64,000 nt of DNA from Candidatus Pantoea carbekii (GCF_000971765.1 NZ_CP010907.1:583501-647500); one strand, 5' to 3'. Shown: positions 1 to 11,107, counted from the stretch's first letter. Numbers and translations: made by a program. The notes: generated from the sequence alone by a model not told the origin.

Positions 1-594
1 AGGTGAATTCCAAGATGGTTCATAGATTTTATTCGAGATTTTCCATAGTACAAAATCTGCTAGATTACGTTTGAAATTTGATGTTTTTGCGCGTATGCCA
101 ACACGTAATTGATCTAATTTTTGACCTGATAAAAGACCATACTTTTTATTACTTGATATATTAAACATAACATCACCATTATTTGCAATATAAGCATGAC
201 CACGCTTAAGTAACATGCTAACTAAAGCAATAATTTCCTGTATATGATCTGTAGCACGTGGTTCGCTGTCAGGGGGTAAAATATTTAATTCAGCGAAATC
301 CTTATGCATTTCCTCTATCATTCGATTGGTTAATCTTGTAATACTTTCTCCATTTTCATGAGCACGTTTAATGATTTTATCATCAATATCGGTAATGTTA
401 CGTACATATTTTAGTTTATATCCTAAATAACGTAAATAGCGTGCTACCACATCAAATGTTATAAAAGTACGCATATGACCAATGTGACACAAATCGTACA
501 CTGTAACACCACATACATACATACTAATTTCAGTATTATCAATAGGTTTAAATATTTCTTTTTGTCGACTTAACGTATTATAAATCTTCAGCAT
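1..594 (-). CDS. cysS: Cysteinyl-tRNA synthetase, N-terminal part (cut by window edge)
   Basis: Class I aminoacyl-tRNA synthetase that charges tRNA-Cys in the cytoplasm. The reading frame is open for 198 codons and runs off the left edge, so about 260 C-terminal residues are outside the window. It starts [17 protein letters not shown]. The zinc ligand Cys28 and the ATP-binding HIGH motif at residues 37-40 are visible, and the last codons in the window (DFVLWK...EPSWNSP) match the segment before the WGxGRPGWHIECS motif of the family. No frame break is seen. The ATG at 592-594 aligns with the E. coli start. It is divergent from the ppiB remnant and lpxH, as in E. coli. Confidence 0.95.
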   Translation of the reverse strand, partial: MLKIYNTLSRQKEIFKPIDNTEISMYVCGVTVYDLCHIGHMRTFITFDVVARYLRYLGYKLKYVRNITDIDDKIIKRAHENGESITRLTNRMIEEMHKDFAELNILPPDSEPRATDHIQEIIALVSMLLKRGHAYIANNGDVMFNISSNKKYGLLSGQKLDQLRVGIRAKTSNFKRNLADFVLWKISNKIYEPSWNSP

Positions 595-929
595 AGCAAG
601 AACCCATGTCGCATTTTATACAATTGATATAATTTTGAAATTTAATATAACAAAGTATATTATTTTATAATTTGAACAGAATTGATATATTACATTAATA
701 TCATTTTTTGATTCACAATAAATAAGGCAATAATTTAAAATTATTGAATAAATTTTATCAGTTATTGATATCATTGTCAGTTTCAATCAAAATAATGATT
801 TATATATTGAATATATCTAATACCTAATTAAAAAAGAGCTATGAGAATTTTTGCCATTCATAATTATCAATTGTACAGTAATTATTACGTTAAGGAATTT
901 CTTAAACTTTTGATATTTTATTTTTTTAA

Positions 930-1421
930 ATAATGTTTTTTAATTGCAATCAATCATTCTATAACTTAAATAGCAATTCTAGGTCTAGTATGAAACACAA
1001 AAACACTAAATATAAATTTAATAATAAAGTTCTTTCACAGACGTGCATGAAACTACAAAATTTTACTACTTCTTCTACTCAAACCCTTGTATGCATTATA
1101 TTGTTAAATAATTATATGCATTATATAGCACAAAATCAGAAAAAATTTTATTGTATGACCACTAATAAAGTTTCTATAATAATATATAGAATACATATAA
1201 GATACCGTTTAAAAAAAAACAGTAGAAACTCTTTCCAAGATACCTTTATTATTTTAGCAGTAGCTTGTAATCAACTATGCACATTACAAATTGTATATTT
1301 TTTTATCAAAATTAAAGATAATTTAAATCTAAATTTATACAAAAGCTATTTACGACGTAGTAGAAATTATCTCTTTATTAAATTACCTAAAATTATACAG
1401 ATCATTATAGTTAGTAAATAG
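930..1421 (+). pseudogene. ppiB: Probable degraded peptidyl-prolyl isomerase B remnant
   Basis: In E. coli, ppiB lies exactly here, between divergent cysS and lpxH and on the lpxH strand. The region has a 162-codon open frame, but it is Asn/Ile/Lys-rich, ends 2 bases before lpxH and has no cyclophilin active-site motif. A short part does recall PpiB: FFNCNQSFYN against FLDYCREGFYN, then SSMKHKNTKYKFNNK against GMKQKATKEPIKNEANN. The intervening FHRVINGFMIQGG core is deleted, and what follows could be PpiB-derived only in shifted frames. I read it as an eroded ppiB rather than a new gene. The evidence is synteny plus two short matches. Nothing is seen in 595-929. Confidence 0.4.
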
Positions 1422-1423
1422 TA

Positions 1424-2140
1424 ATGTCGCGCACACTATTTATTGCAGATATACATTTATCTCATAAAGAACCAGCAGTGACTGCCGTTTTTTTGCATTT
1501 TTTAGAAACTGAAGCACAACAATGCGATGCCCTTTATCTTCTTGGAGACCTATTTGAAGTATGGCTTGGAGATGATCATTCAAATTTTTTGATACAAAAA
1601 ATTGCTGATAGACTTAAAGCATTAAAAGTACCGAAATTTTTTATTCATGGAAATCGTGATTTTTTGTTAGGACAACGTTTTGCTTGTGCCAGTGGAATGG
1701 TACTTTTGCCTGAAGAACAAGTATTGACATTATATGGTCAACGTATATTGATTATGCATGGCGATACCTTATGCACTGATGATGCGAGCTATCAGCACTT
1801 TCGCTCTACAGTACATAAACGTTGGTTACAACGTTTATTTCTTATATTGCCTGTTTATTTGCGAGGACAAATAACCGCATTAGTTCGAGCTAGTAGTAAA
1901 CAGGTTAATCAAAATAAGTCGATAAGCGTTATGGACGTTAATCAACAAACTGTAGAAGATGTTATGATTCACCAACAAGTTAATATGTTAATTCACGGGC
2001 ATACTCATCGTCCTGCTATTCATAACTTTAATCTACAAGGTAAAAGTGTACAACGTGCAGTACTAGGAGCCTGGTATCAAAGTATATCAGTAATTCAACT
2101 TGATTCAAATGGTATTCAACTTATAGAATTACCATTCTAA
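1424..2140 (+). CDS. lpxH: UDP-2,3-diacylglucosamine pyrophosphatase LpxH
   Basis: Calcineurin-like metallophosphoesterase that cleaves UDP-2,3-diacylglucosamine to lipid X plus UMP, the fourth step of lipid A synthesis at the inner membrane face. The 238 residues match the usual length of about 240. Metal-binding motifs are in order: DIHL (Asp9, His11), [11 protein letters not shown] (Asp42), GNRDF (Asn80), HGDTL near 115 and HGHTHRP near 195. The ATG is 2 bases after the ppiB remnant and has no clear Shine-Dalgarno sequence. With gmhA at 49 kb it indicates that this cell still makes LPS. In E. coli purE and purK follow; here 1.4 kb of non-coding DNA follows. Confidence 0.95.
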   Translation: MSRTLFIADIHLSHKEPAVTAVFLHFLETEAQQCDALYLLGDLFEVWLGDDHSNFLIQKIADRLKALKVPKFFIHGNRDFLLGQRFACASGMVLLPEEQVLTLYGQRILIMHGDTLCTDDASYQHFRSTVHKRWLQRLFLILPVYLRGQITALVRASSKQVNQNKSISVMDVNQQTVEDVMIHQQVNMLIHGHTHRPAIHNFNLQGKSVQRAVLGAWYQSISVIQLDSNGIQLIELPF

Positions 2141-3574
2141 TAGATCTCCTCTGTATTATTGGTTCTTTAATTTTACAAAATTTAGTGTTCTAGAATCTTA
2201 TATAATTTTCTTTAATCATTTTTTTTACTTAATTTTGAATGATTAAAAGAGCATTATACATATAAAATGTAATATCACGTCAATTTGTATAATTATTATA
2301 CATGCATTCAAAAATCATTAGAAAAAAAGAAATTTTATGAAAATATTATAAATTATTTTAATATACCGTTCAAATTTAAAATAATTTATATCTATTATGC
2401 CAGATAAACTCTCTAGTTTCATAACAATAATTATTAAAAAAAATCTTCAAGTCATTATCGTGAATATCTAAAAATTTACTATCTCTAAATAGTATAGTAA
2501 TTAAACCTTATTAATAATAGTATCTACCGGATTATACAGATACTACATGGCTACTCTTTTTGTATATTTAATGATTAGAAAAAATAATTACTAAAACCAC
2601 AGTGTTTTTGATTGTATAAATTTAAGTGCTAAAAAATAACATACTAGCAATGTAACTAATATATTAGAATAAGAATGAACTGAGAAAAGATAAAAAATAG
2701 ATTCTAAACAAGAATAAAGACTTTAATTCATACTTTACAATGACTAACTAACTCAATATTATTAAATGCAGGTAGCTATTTTAGTTCTAGACTTGAATTC
2801 TATTCCCTAATCTATGTGTAATGAAATTATTATTACTGTTAAGATGGAATATTAGAAACCGACGATATTAATTAGAACGATAGCATCAGAATACAAAATC
2901 CATAAACTGAGGTATTTTAAAATTATTACTGATCATTTAACACATAAAACTGTTTAAGAATTTTAATTGATAGCTATCTGTAATAGTTATTACTTCATTA
3001 ATCAAATTACACAATTGAATATTAAAATTAGGATGATAAGAATTGAAAATTGTAAAAATATTCTAGATATTATTAGATCATGATGAAATTATATTTATAT
3101 AGTAATAAAAATATTTTTTAGAATTACTAATAATCAATTATTTCTTTATTTTTTATATAACAGTACATTCTGAACAGAAAATAGGTCTTCTATTAATTCA
3201 TTGAAAATACATTTTCAATACATGTAATTATTTAATTTAATTAAATATTATTTATAAGTCATATTAAATTTTACTGCTTAATACACTAAGTAGTTATTTT
3301 GTTACAGTAAAGACGATAAATCATTTCAAATTTTAAATTTAAAAAATTTGGCAATTGGTTTAAAGTGAAGGAAATTAAAATATAGAAAATAATTGACTTG
3401 CAATTATAGACATATAGTTAAGTTATATAGTAGGCAGAAAATATCACATTTTATATCGTCTAATTAGAGCTTAATTTGCTTCATTATGAAAATATATTAA
3501 ATATTAATTACTTCTACTTGATTATTAAGAAACATCTTTATTAAGATTAATAGAAATTAAATTTATTCAAGCAT
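2141..3574. other. Long AT-rich gap between lpxH and adk, no gene seen
   Basis: About 1.4 kb with no reading frame that looks coding and no RNA gene that I recognise. Composition is dominated by A/T runs with scattered short inverted repeats of chance-level length. It joins two blocks that are far apart in E. coli (purEK side of lpxH and the hemH side of adk), so it probably marks a deletion and erosion scar. Confidence 0.6.
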
Positions 3575-4225
3575 TTATCTATTTGATAAAATCTTAATTA
3601 GCTGCTTACTCACATCAGCAACTTGAGCAGTAGCATCTATCTTGAAATATTTAATAAGTCCTTCTTTTGCTTTCTTATTATAATAATCAATTAAAGATGC
3701 AGTTAATTGATGATATTCCAATAAGCGCTTACGTATAATATCTTCTTGATCATCTCTGCGTGTAATAAGATTTTCTCCTGTCAGATCATCTTTACCTTCT
3801 ATTTTTGGGGGATTATATTTAACGTGATAGATACGTCCAGATATCTCATGCACACGACGTCCCATGATGCGATCTACAATGCATTTGTCTGGCGCAAAAA
3901 ATTCTAATACATAATCAATATTAATGTTTGCTTCTTTTATAGCATCGGCCTGCACGATAGTACGTGGAAAACCATCTAGTTGAAAACCATTTTTACAATC
4001 TTTTTCAAAAAGACGTTTTTTAACTAATGTAATTACTAAGTCATCTGTTACTAGGGTACCATTGTTAATAATAGCCTTTACGGTCTTCCCAAAATTACTA
4101 GATGTCTTTGCTACTGCACGCAACATTTCACCCGTTGAAATATGTGGAATACCATACTGTTTCATAAGGAATTGCGCCTGAGTACCTTTACCTGTACCTG
4201 GTGCCCCCAGCAAAATAATACGCAT
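3575..4225 (-). CDS. adk: Adenylate kinase
   Basis: Interconverts ATP + AMP and 2 ADP in the cytoplasm. The call of 216 residues starts at the ATG at 4223-4225, giving [16 protein letters not shown] as in E. coli; an in-frame ATG 30 bases upstream only adds a non-homologous tail. An AGAGGA Shine-Dalgarno sequence about 10 bases upstream supports the internal start. The P-loop GAPGTGKG is at residues 7-14. The AMP-binding segment ([11 protein letters not shown]), the DGFPRT motif and a long LID domain ([13 protein letters not shown] onwards) are present. It lies downstream of htpG on the same strand, as in E. coli, but with a terminator between them. Confidence 0.97.
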   Translation of the reverse strand: MRIILLGAPGTGKGTQAQFLMKQYGIPHISTGEMLRAVAKTSSNFGKTVKAIINNGTLVTDDLVITLVKKRLFEKDCKNGFQLDGFPRTIVQADAIKEANINIDYVLEFFAPDKCIVDRIMGRRVHEISGRIYHVKYNPPKIEGKDDLTGENLITRRDDQEDIIRKRLLEYHQLTASLIDYYNKKAKEGLIKYFKIDATAQVADVSKQLIKILSNR

Positions 4226-4568
4226 GATTTTTATTCCTCTTAGAACTAGCAACATTGATATGAATTAACATTCCAAATACTATAACCTTATATGTTATAA
4301 GCTTATTGTCAATAGCGATTATATTGAGAATAACATGCAGTTTATACTATTAAAAATACGAAAATGATAAGTATATATGTTTAGTAGTAAAAATTACTAG
4401 TTCAAAATAAGAAAAAATGTAATTTATGAAAGAGCTTAATATATTGACATTTTACTTTATCAGTATATTTTTTGTTGTGCATACAATAAACATCTAATCG
4501 AAAATATATGAAAATTATTATCCTAGTCTATTATTGTTTTAAAAAGTGAGTATTTCAAGTAAACTAAA

Positions 4569-4602
4569 AGAAAAAACCGGGCAGCTGTTGAAAAAGCGCC
4601 CG
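4569..4602 (-). terminator. Rho-independent terminator after htpG
   Basis: On the minus strand, about 38 bases after the htpG stop, CGGGC (4602-4598) pairs with GCCCG (4582-4578). The loop allows two more GC pairs around a bulged base, and TTTTTTCTTTT follows. It is one of the few GC-rich hairpins outside genes in this window and separates htpG from adk. Confidence 0.75.
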
Positions 4603-4639
4603 TACAGGCTTAGTAAATCATATTAAAAATCTTCCGGTT

Positions 4640-6520
4640 TTATTTGACGAGTGACTTGATTAATAATCCATTCATACGATGTATAAACTGGTTAGGATCT
4701 TCCAGTGTGCCTCGTTCAGCTAACAAAGCTTGATCAAATAACAATTCAATCCATTCAGAAAATAATTTTTCGTCTTCAATTTCAGTTACACGTTTTATCA
4801 GTAGATGCTGTGGATTAATTTCAAAAATATATTTAACTTCTGGCACATTTTGACCGGCCGCTGTAAAAAGCTTTGCCATTTGTGTACTCATTTCATTAGA
4901 ATCTGTAGTTAAAATTGCCGGTGTGTCAGTTAATCGATTCGTTAAGCGTACTTCTTTAACACGATTATTTAATAGGTTTTTTAAACGCTCAATAAACGGA
5001 CCGAATGCTTTTTCTGTTTCTTTCTGTTCTATTGTTTTTTCATCAGTTAATTTATTAAGTGATTCATCTTCTTTGCTAACTGATTGGAAGGTCTTACCAT
5101 GAAAGTTGATAAGATAATTCATCATCCATTCGTCAATTCGATCGAAGCACAATAGCACTTCAATATTTTTTTTTCGAAAAAATTCCAAATGCGGGCTACT
5201 TTTTGCCGCAGCAAAACTATCAGCGGTAATATAATAAATTTTATCTTGATCCTTTTGCATACGATGAAGATAATCATCTAGAGAAACAGATTGTTTAGTA
5301 TCTGCACTATAGGTAGTAGAAAAACGCAATAACTTAGCAAGTATCTGTTGATTTGCCTGATCTGTAGCTGGACCTTCTTTTAGAATTAACCCGAATTCTT
5401 TCCAGAATTGATCATATTTTTCTTGATCATCCTTTGCTAGTTTTTCCAACATTTGTAGACTACGTTTAGTTAATGATGTGCGCAAGTTCTGCGTAATGCG
5501 ACTATCTTGTAAAATTTCGCGCGATACATTGAGAGGCAAATCATTAGAATCTACTAAACCTCGAACAAATCGCAGATAATTCGGCATAAATTGTTCAACA
5601 TTATCCATAATAAAAACACGTTGAACGTACAATTTGAGCCCTTGTTTACTATCACGATTCCATGCATCAAATGGAGCTTTTGACGGAATATACAATAAAC
5701 TTGTATATTCTTGCGTCCCTTCCACATGATTATGACTCCAAGTTATTGGATCACTAGAATCATGTGTAATGTATTTGTAAAATTCTTTATATTCTGTGTC
5801 GTTAATTTCGGCTTTATTGCGTTTCCACAGCGCTGTAGCTTTATTAATTTTTTCCCATTTAAAAAGGTTATTTTTTTCATCTTTAGTTTCGATTTCAATT
5901 GGTAAAGCAATATGATCAGAATATTTACTAATCACTTTACGTACATACCATTCATCGAGAAAATCATCTTCTCCTTCACGAAAGTAAAGTGTAATTTCCG
6001 TTCCACGATTAATTTTTTCAATATCTGCTAAAGTATACTCTCCTTCACCTGTTGATTCCCAATATACACCTTCATTAATTTTTGCACCAGCAGCACGAGT
6101 TAATAAAGTAACTTTATAGGCTACAATAAATGCTGAATAAAAACCAACTCCGAACTGACCAATCAAATGGTTATTTTTTAACTGCTCTCCACTCATTGAT
6201 TTTAGAAAGGCTTTAGTGCCTGATTTTGCAATAGTACCAAGATTTTCAATTACTTCATTTCGATACATTCCAATTCCGTTGTCAGTCAGTGTTAGTGTAC
6301 GTTTTTCTTTATTAATTGCAATACGTACATATAAATCACTATTACCTTCAAACAACTCAGGTTTTGACAGAGCACAAAAACGCAATTTATCAGCAGCATC
6401 AGCAGCATTAGAAACCAATTCTCTCAGGAAAATCTCTTTATTTGAATAAAGGGAATGGACCATCAGATGTAGAAGCTGTTTGACTTCTGACTGAAAACCA
6501 CGCGTCTCTTCTCCTCTCAT
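4640..6520 (-). CDS. htpG: Chaperone protein HtpG (Hsp90)
   Basis: ATP-dependent Hsp90-family chaperone acting as a cytoplasmic dimer. The 626 residues equal the E. coli length (624) and it is co-linear throughout. The N-terminal GHKL ATPase shows [12 protein letters not shown], the ADNGIGM-type motif (TDNGIGM) and [11 protein letters not shown]; the middle domain contains the NVSREILQ segment; the C-terminal dimerisation domain is complete. The start [13 protein letters not shown] aligns with E. coli [13 protein letters not shown], with a GAGG sequence upstream. A consensus heat-shock promoter lies just upstream and a terminator downstream, so it is a single-gene transcription unit. Confidence 0.98.
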   Translation of the reverse strand: MRGEETRGFQSEVKQLLHLMVHSLYSNKEIFLRELVSNAADAADKLRFCALSKPELFEGNSDLYVRIAINKEKRTLTLTDNGIGMYRNEVIENLGTIAKSGTKAFLKSMSGEQLKNNHLIGQFGVGFYSAFIVAYKVTLLTRAAGAKINEGVYWESTGEGEYTLADIEKINRGTEITLYFREGEDDFLDEWYVRKVISKYSDHIALPIEIETKDEKNNLFKWEKINKATALWKRNKAEINDTEYKEFYKYITHDSSDPITWSHNHVEGTQEYTSLLYIPSKAPFDAWNRDSKQGLKLYVQRVFIMDNVEQFMPNYLRFVRGLVDSNDLPLNVSREILQDSRITQNLRTSLTKRSLQMLEKLAKDDQEKYDQFWKEFGLILKEGPATDQANQQILAKLLRFSTTYSADTKQSVSLDDYLHRMQKDQDKIYYITADSFAAAKSSPHLEFFRKKNIEVLLCFDRIDEWMMNYLINFHGKTFQSVSKEDESLNKLTDEKTIEQKETEKAFGPFIERLKNLLNNRVKEVRLTNRLTDTPAILTTDSNEMSTQMAKLFTAAGQNVPEVKYIFEINPQHLLIKRVTEIEDEKLFSEWIELLFDQALLAERGTLEDPNQFIHRMNGLLIKSLVK

Positions 6521-6566
6521 AGTTATTATTGCCTCACGAGAATGCGGTTGATCGGATATCGAAAGA

Positions 6567-6594
6567 ACATGGGGATGAAGAAAAAAATTTCAAG
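6567..6594 (-). promoter_or_regulatory. Heat-shock sigma-32 promoter of htpG
   Basis: On the minus strand the -35 box CTTGAAA (6594-6588) and the -10 box CCCCATGT (6574-6567) are separated by 13 bases. Both match the established sigma-32 consensus (CTTGAAA and CCCCATNT, 13-15 bases apart) exactly. The -10 box lies 46 bases upstream of the htpG start. E. coli htpG has the same arrangement. The match stands out in very AT-rich surroundings and implies that RpoH is still encoded and used. Confidence 0.85.
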
Positions 6595-7141
6595 CTTTTA
6601 TGCCTAATAACACTTATTAGGTATAAAAATTTAATTTTCGTCTTTCATTTAATATTAGTGAGTACTAACTATGGCATTAAAACTATTTCAGTGATTTACT
6701 ACATATAATTTATATCTGTACTACAAATTACCTATATATTACATTACTTACAATTCAATTTGACTATTATATAAAATTGATTTTTACAACATAAAATATA
6801 CTAATATTTTTTTAAATCATTGATAATATTTAATTTTAAAATCATAATAGTATAAAATGTTATCAGCGATTAAGTAATTCAGATATAGATACATTTTGGC
6901 CATCTTATTCAAGAATTGCATATTTTACTATCTTTTATGAAATTAAAGTTAACCTCAATGCCATTTTTTTATATCATGATTATGTATATAATCTAGATGC
7001 TTAATGTATAATCAGTCAGTATAGACTATAGACTGCGCTAATATATTATATTGCATTAAGTTAGGATTAAAGTTCCATTTAACAATATTGTTTTTTGATA
7101 TTATCAATGAACTTTCTTATGTCATTGACTTTTATAAAAAA
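6595..7141. other. Gap where recR is expected, no gene seen
   Basis: In E. coli the order is dnaX-ybaB-recR-htpG. Here the whole ybaB-htpG interval (6521-7141, 621 bases) is close to the length of recR (about 600 bases), but I find no RecR zinc-finger or Toprim motif in any frame. The sequence is almost entirely A/T. The gene is apparently lost by erosion rather than clean deletion. Confidence 0.6.
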
Positions 7142-7447
7142 TTAAAATCCTGATATAGTTGCATATTTTAACATTTTTTCTTTCTGTATTTCTTCAATAC
7201 GTCTTATAACGTCGTTAAATGCTGCTGCAATTAAATCCTCCAAGATTTCTTTATCTTCTTCTAAAAGACTAGGATCGATTTTAATACGTTTACAGCTATA
7301 AGTACCATTTAGAGTTACTTTAACTAATCCAGCACCGGACTCACCTGTTACCTCTATAGCGGAAATTTCTTTTTGAACCTTAGTCATTTTATCTTGTATC
7401 TGCTGCGTTTGCTTCATTAAATTACCTAATCCGTCTTTACTAAACAT
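7142..7447 (-). CDS. ybaB: Nucleoid-associated protein YbaB/EbfC
   Basis: Small DNA-binding protein of the YbaB/EbfC family that forms tweezer-like dimers and binds DNA broadly. It has 101 residues against 109 in E. coli; the C-terminal methionine/proline tail is shortened. The N-terminal helix is conserved ([21 protein letters not shown]), as are [16 protein letters not shown] and [32 protein letters not shown] Shine-Dalgarno sequence precedes the ATG. It follows dnaX by 81 bases on the same strand, as in E. coli, but recR is missing downstream. With hupB absent after lon, it may carry more of the nucleoid work (inference). Confidence 0.95.
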   Translation of the reverse strand: MFSKDGLGNLMKQTQQIQDKMTKVQKEISAIEVTGESGAGLVKVTLNGTYSCKRIKIDPSLLEEDKEILEDLIAAAFNDVIRRIEEIQKEKMLKYATISGF

Positions 7448-7528
7448 TGTTCTCTCCTAAAAAGAGCATTATCTATAGCAGGTTGGTATATTACTATAAC
7501 TTATATACTAAAATAATTTGCCCTATAA

Positions 7529-9451
7529 TCATAGCGGTCTAACACTGTTTTGATCTAGATCTGCATCAAAGAATTTTCGTAATGTTTGGATATGAGTATC
7601 ATTTTCTATTGATTGACGCGCTATTGCTAATTTTTCTTCATAAAGCATGTGATACAATTCCATTGGTGTTAGTACTGTTAAATCATCATCTTGGATGATA
7701 TTACATTCTAGGAATTGATTATCCGTTTTCTTTCTTAAAGCATTTTGTATTATCTGACATGTATTTTCAGTGTTTAAATATTGCTTATGACTTCGCAAAT
7801 GTAATATTATCTTGTTTTCAGCAGTTTCTTTCCAAGCGTTTAGAAGCAGTTGCTGAATTAGTTTAGGTAAGTTTAGTTTCACTATCTCTGTTGCCCAGGG
7901 ATCGCGTTGTTTTACTTCTTGCACTATATTTTTTGATAATTCAAATTTTTTCTCATCATCTGGTATAGTGAGCGAATAGTTTGGTATTACCTTAGTATCC
8001 TCTACACTACCTAATTGCTCGGAGTTAATTTGAATTTTTGTCTTGCTATCATTGATGATAGTTGAACAAGGGTTTTCCAATCTTTTTAAATCTATTGGTA
8101 AAATAGAATTTATTATTAGTTTGTCCTTTTTTTTGTTCGTCTGTTTTAACAATTGCGTCCTTGCTTCTAATAGCTCTTTCGTTGATTTAGGTAAATTATC
8201 TGTTAAATTGGATAATTTCGCATCATCTTTTTTTATTAATATTCGATTATCAGGTGAATCTACATATGATTTTTCTAAAATAATGCTTTTAGATTCATTA
8301 AGTTGCAATTCTAATTTACTAGTTAACTCTGAAGATAAAATAGGTTGAGCAATTTTTGGTTTTGGATGAAATGCTAATGCACGTAGTAACGTCATCTCTA
8401 CACCTAGACGTCGAGTTGGTGCCAATGATAAATCTTTACGGCCCATTAAAATTGTTTGATAATAAAGTTGTACATCAGTAGTAGGCAAAAACCGTGCTAA
8501 AGTATGTAAACGATCTGTGTATTTAATATCATGATCTTCTAAATATCTTGGCAGAAATTGCACCATGGCAATACAGTGCAGTAAACGTAATATTTCTATC
8601 AATAATGTTTCCCACTCTACTCCTTTTAAAGCAGCTTGATCAAGTAAAAGCATCATTTGTTCACCTTGACCGTTTGCTAAAGCTTCAATTAATGCTAATG
8701 CTTGCTCATCATCTAATATGCCAAGCATTTGCAATACAGTAACATATAAAACACTTCCTTGTCCCATTACAATAGCTTGGTCAGTCAAACTTAATGCGTC
8801 ACGCATACTACCATTAGAAGCACGTGCTAGTAAATATAACGCTTGATCGTCAAATTCAATTTTTTCCTGTCTTAATATGTATTTCAATTGAAGGTGAATT
8901 TGTTTAGTATTAAGTACATGAAGATGTAAATGCATACAACGTGAACGAACTGTAATTGGTAATTTATGTGAATCTGTAGTAACTAGTAACAATTTAACAT
9001 GTGTCGGTGGTTCTTCAATAGTTTTTAATAATGCATTAAAACTTTGGCGAGATAACATATGTACTTCATCTATTAAGTACACTTTAAATCGTCCATACGT
9101 CGGTGTATACTGCATATTATCCAATAGATCTCGCGTATCTTCTACTTTAGTGCGGGATGCTGCATCAATCTCGATGAAATCTACAAAGCGTGCTTGCTCA
9201 AATTCACGACAGCTATTACATTGTGCGCATGGTGTAGCAGTAATACCTGTTTCACAATTAAAGCATTTTGCTAGTAAACGGGCGATTGAGGTTTTTCCTA
9301 TACCGTGGGTACCAGAAAAAAGATATGCATGATGTAAACGTTTTAATGCTAAACTATTACATAATGTAGTGATGATATGTTGTTGCCCAATAACTTCAGA
9401 AAAGGTTTTAGGACGCCATTTTCGCGCTAATACTATATAATTAATATTCAC
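7529..9451 (-). CDS. dnaX: DNA polymerase III subunit tau (and possibly gamma)
   Basis: Clamp-loader ATPase subunit that organises the replicative holoenzyme. The 640 residues compare with 643 for E. coli tau. The start is GTG (9451-9449), giving MNINYIVLARKWRP, with GGA 8 bases upstream. The Walker A motif GTHGIGKTS is at 47-55, the four zinc cysteines are at 66, 75, 78 and 81, and the DEVHMLS and SRC sensor motifs are present. After about residue 370 the linker is divergent and Lys-rich; the C-terminal DnaE-binding part is recognisable (LTPMELYHMLYEEKLAIARQ region). An eight-A slip tract at codons 440-442 sits where E. coli frameshifts to make gamma. Confidence 0.95.
   Translation of the reverse strand: MNINYIVLARKWRPKTFSEVIGQQHIITTLCNSLALKRLHHAYLFSGTHGIGKTSIARLLAKCFNCETGITATPCAQCNSCREFEQARFVDFIEIDAASRTKVEDTRDLLDNMQYTPTYGRFKVYLIDEVHMLSRQSFNALLKTIEEPPTHVKLLLVTTDSHKLPITVRSRCMHLHLHVLNTKQIHLQLKYILRQEKIEFDDQALYLLARASNGSMRDALSLTDQAIVMGQGSVLYVTVLQMLGILDDEQALALIEALANGQGEQMMLLLDQAALKGVEWETLLIEILRLLHCIAMVQFLPRYLEDHDIKYTDRLHTLARFLPTTDVQLYYQTILMGRKDLSLAPTRRLGVEMTLLRALAFHPKPKIAQPILSSELTSKLELQLNESKSIILEKSYVDSPDNRILIKKDDAKLSNLTDNLPKSTKELLEARTQLLKQTNKKKDKLIINSILPIDLKRLENPCSTIINDSKTKIQINSEQLGSVEDTKVIPNYSLTIPDDEKKFELSKNIVQEVKQRDPWATEIVKLNLPKLIQQLLLNAWKETAENKIILHLRSHKQYLNTENTCQIIQNALRKKTDNQFLECNIIQDDDLTVLTPMELYHMLYEEKLAIARQSIENDTHIQTLRKFFDADLDQNSVRPL
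8126..8134 (-). promoter_or_regulatory. dnaX slippery tract A8G (possible frameshift site)
   Basis: Codons 440-442 read AAA AAA AAG, preceded by C and followed by GAC, so the E. coli-type slippery heptamer A AAA AAG is contained in an A8G run. E. coli slips at codons 428-430 to make gamma. A -1 shift here would add about 25 residues before a TGA. Losing one A by transcriptional slippage would reach TAA three codons beyond the tract. I do not see an obvious upstream Shine-Dalgarno stimulator or a strong downstream hairpin, so function is uncertain. Confidence 0.5.
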
Positions 9452-10958
9452 TTTGATCCAATTAGTTTATTGATTTTGCTAAATTATGTTCATAAATTAT
9501 CAGAGTACTATATTAAAAATAATAAAACAGTATTTGAATTTTATGTTAACTATTTTAAAATATTGACAATATATTTTGTTCTAGCAGGTAGATCTTTATA
9601 AACGATTTAATGTATTCAATATAGTTTGAAGTAACATGAGTGATGTCTATTTAAATTAATTAAATTTACTATATGATCATAAAATACATTGTAGTTTTCT
9701 ATCTATTTTCAATTTTCATTACAACCACATTGTTTAAACTACCCATTATGATGGTTAGTAGATCATTGAATATCTGATATCCTAGTAAATTGAATAAATT
9801 TCTTAAGAAAATGAAATTGTTAAAAACTATTTTCATAACTATATATTTTATAAAAATTGTTCACAAAATATTAAATTTGTAATTATAGATGAAATATTCA
9901 TTTTAAACTTAATATAAAATATTTACTAAAATGGAAACGATGTATTTTTATTGATACGATTGTTTTGCTATTTTGTCAAAACTTTGCTATAATTGTTGCT
10001 GTAAATAAAATTACTTAAACGAGTTTTTTAAAATTATGATAAGTTTGAATGATGTAAATTTATTTATATGAATGTTGACTGATTTTTTATTTAATAATGC
10101 TGAACTTACAAATTTTATATAAATAATTTATAAGTTGGATGTTATATAATTGCTACTTGAATTGTAGGATAGTTCTAGCCTGTTTTACCATACTAAAATT
10201 GCTGTTTTGTTAAATTATTTTACAATTGTAAGCTATAAGATAATCACGAGTATCATTCTCTTTATACTGATAACTAGTAAAATTAAATAAAGATTTATAA
10301 TCAACACAGATAGATATTATTATAAAATAATATAAAAGTTGATTAATCAATGACTCAATCTACATTAGATAGTTAATACTATTATTAGGTATTTATATAA
10401 ATTTTCTATTCTAAATAGAATAAACAACTTACATTCAATTTTATATCAATTTTCTAATTTACTAACTATAAAAACTTTATATGTAAGTATATATTTTAAT
10501 ATATAAAATTTATATAGAATTGACAAGATTTCTTTTTCTACAAAAGTTTTTCTCAATTTAAATTCAGATTGATTTAAATTAATTTACATGACAATTATTT
10601 TTATAAAAATTTTAAAGTGCGATGTACTCGAAATAGAGATAGTAAGATATTTTGCATAGTAACATTTATCACATATGTAAAAATTTATTAAATTTCAGTA
10701 TATTAAGACGGTTCCTTGGCCAATTTAATAATGTAAATATTTTGATAGAATTTATTTCTAGATGATTTAATGTGATAAAAAAATGAAAAATATTCTTATA
10801 GATAAGATAGTTAACATTAGCACATTAAAAATATTTTTTACTTTATAGATTTTACCCTGGGCAAGTAATGATATTTTGAATTATTATTTTATTGATAGCT
10901 TGAAATTATTAGGTACGTATAGCACAATACGAACGTAAAATAATAACTATAGATCAAT
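9452..10958. other. 1.5-kb AT-rich gap between dnaX and 4.5S RNA, no gene seen
   Basis: apt lies upstream of dnaX in E. coli, but I find no phosphoribosyltransferase motif here and no long coding-like frame. The stretch is nearly featureless A/T sequence. The last 60 bases probably contain the ffs promoter, but I cannot assign boxes with confidence. Confidence 0.55.
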
Positions 10959-11068
10959 GGAGGTCTCTATTGGTTGTTCTGCAACGTGATCTTGTAAATT
11001 CGGTCAGGTCTGGAAAGAAGCAGCCGTAGCAAGTAAGCGTGTGCTGAAATTAGCTAAAAAGACCTCCT
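10959..11068 (+). ncRNA. ffs: 4.5S RNA, signal recognition particle RNA
   Basis: About 110 bases that fold as the single hairpin of bacterial SRP RNA. The 5' end GGAGGTC (10959-10965) pairs with GACCTCC (11061-11067). The conserved Ffh-binding core reads GGTCAGGTCTGGAAAGAAGC, with the asymmetric loop and GGAA-type tetraloop region (E. coli GGTCAGGTCCGGAAGGAAGC), followed by AGCC. The GCAACG and GTGTGCTG segments also match. It partners Ffh for co-translational targeting of membrane proteins and feeds the Sec pathway whose accessory subunits are encoded at 34-37 kb. Confidence 0.95.
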
Positions 11069-11107
11069 CTTTAAAAATGCAAAAAATTTCAAAAAAAAAC
11101 AAACACA

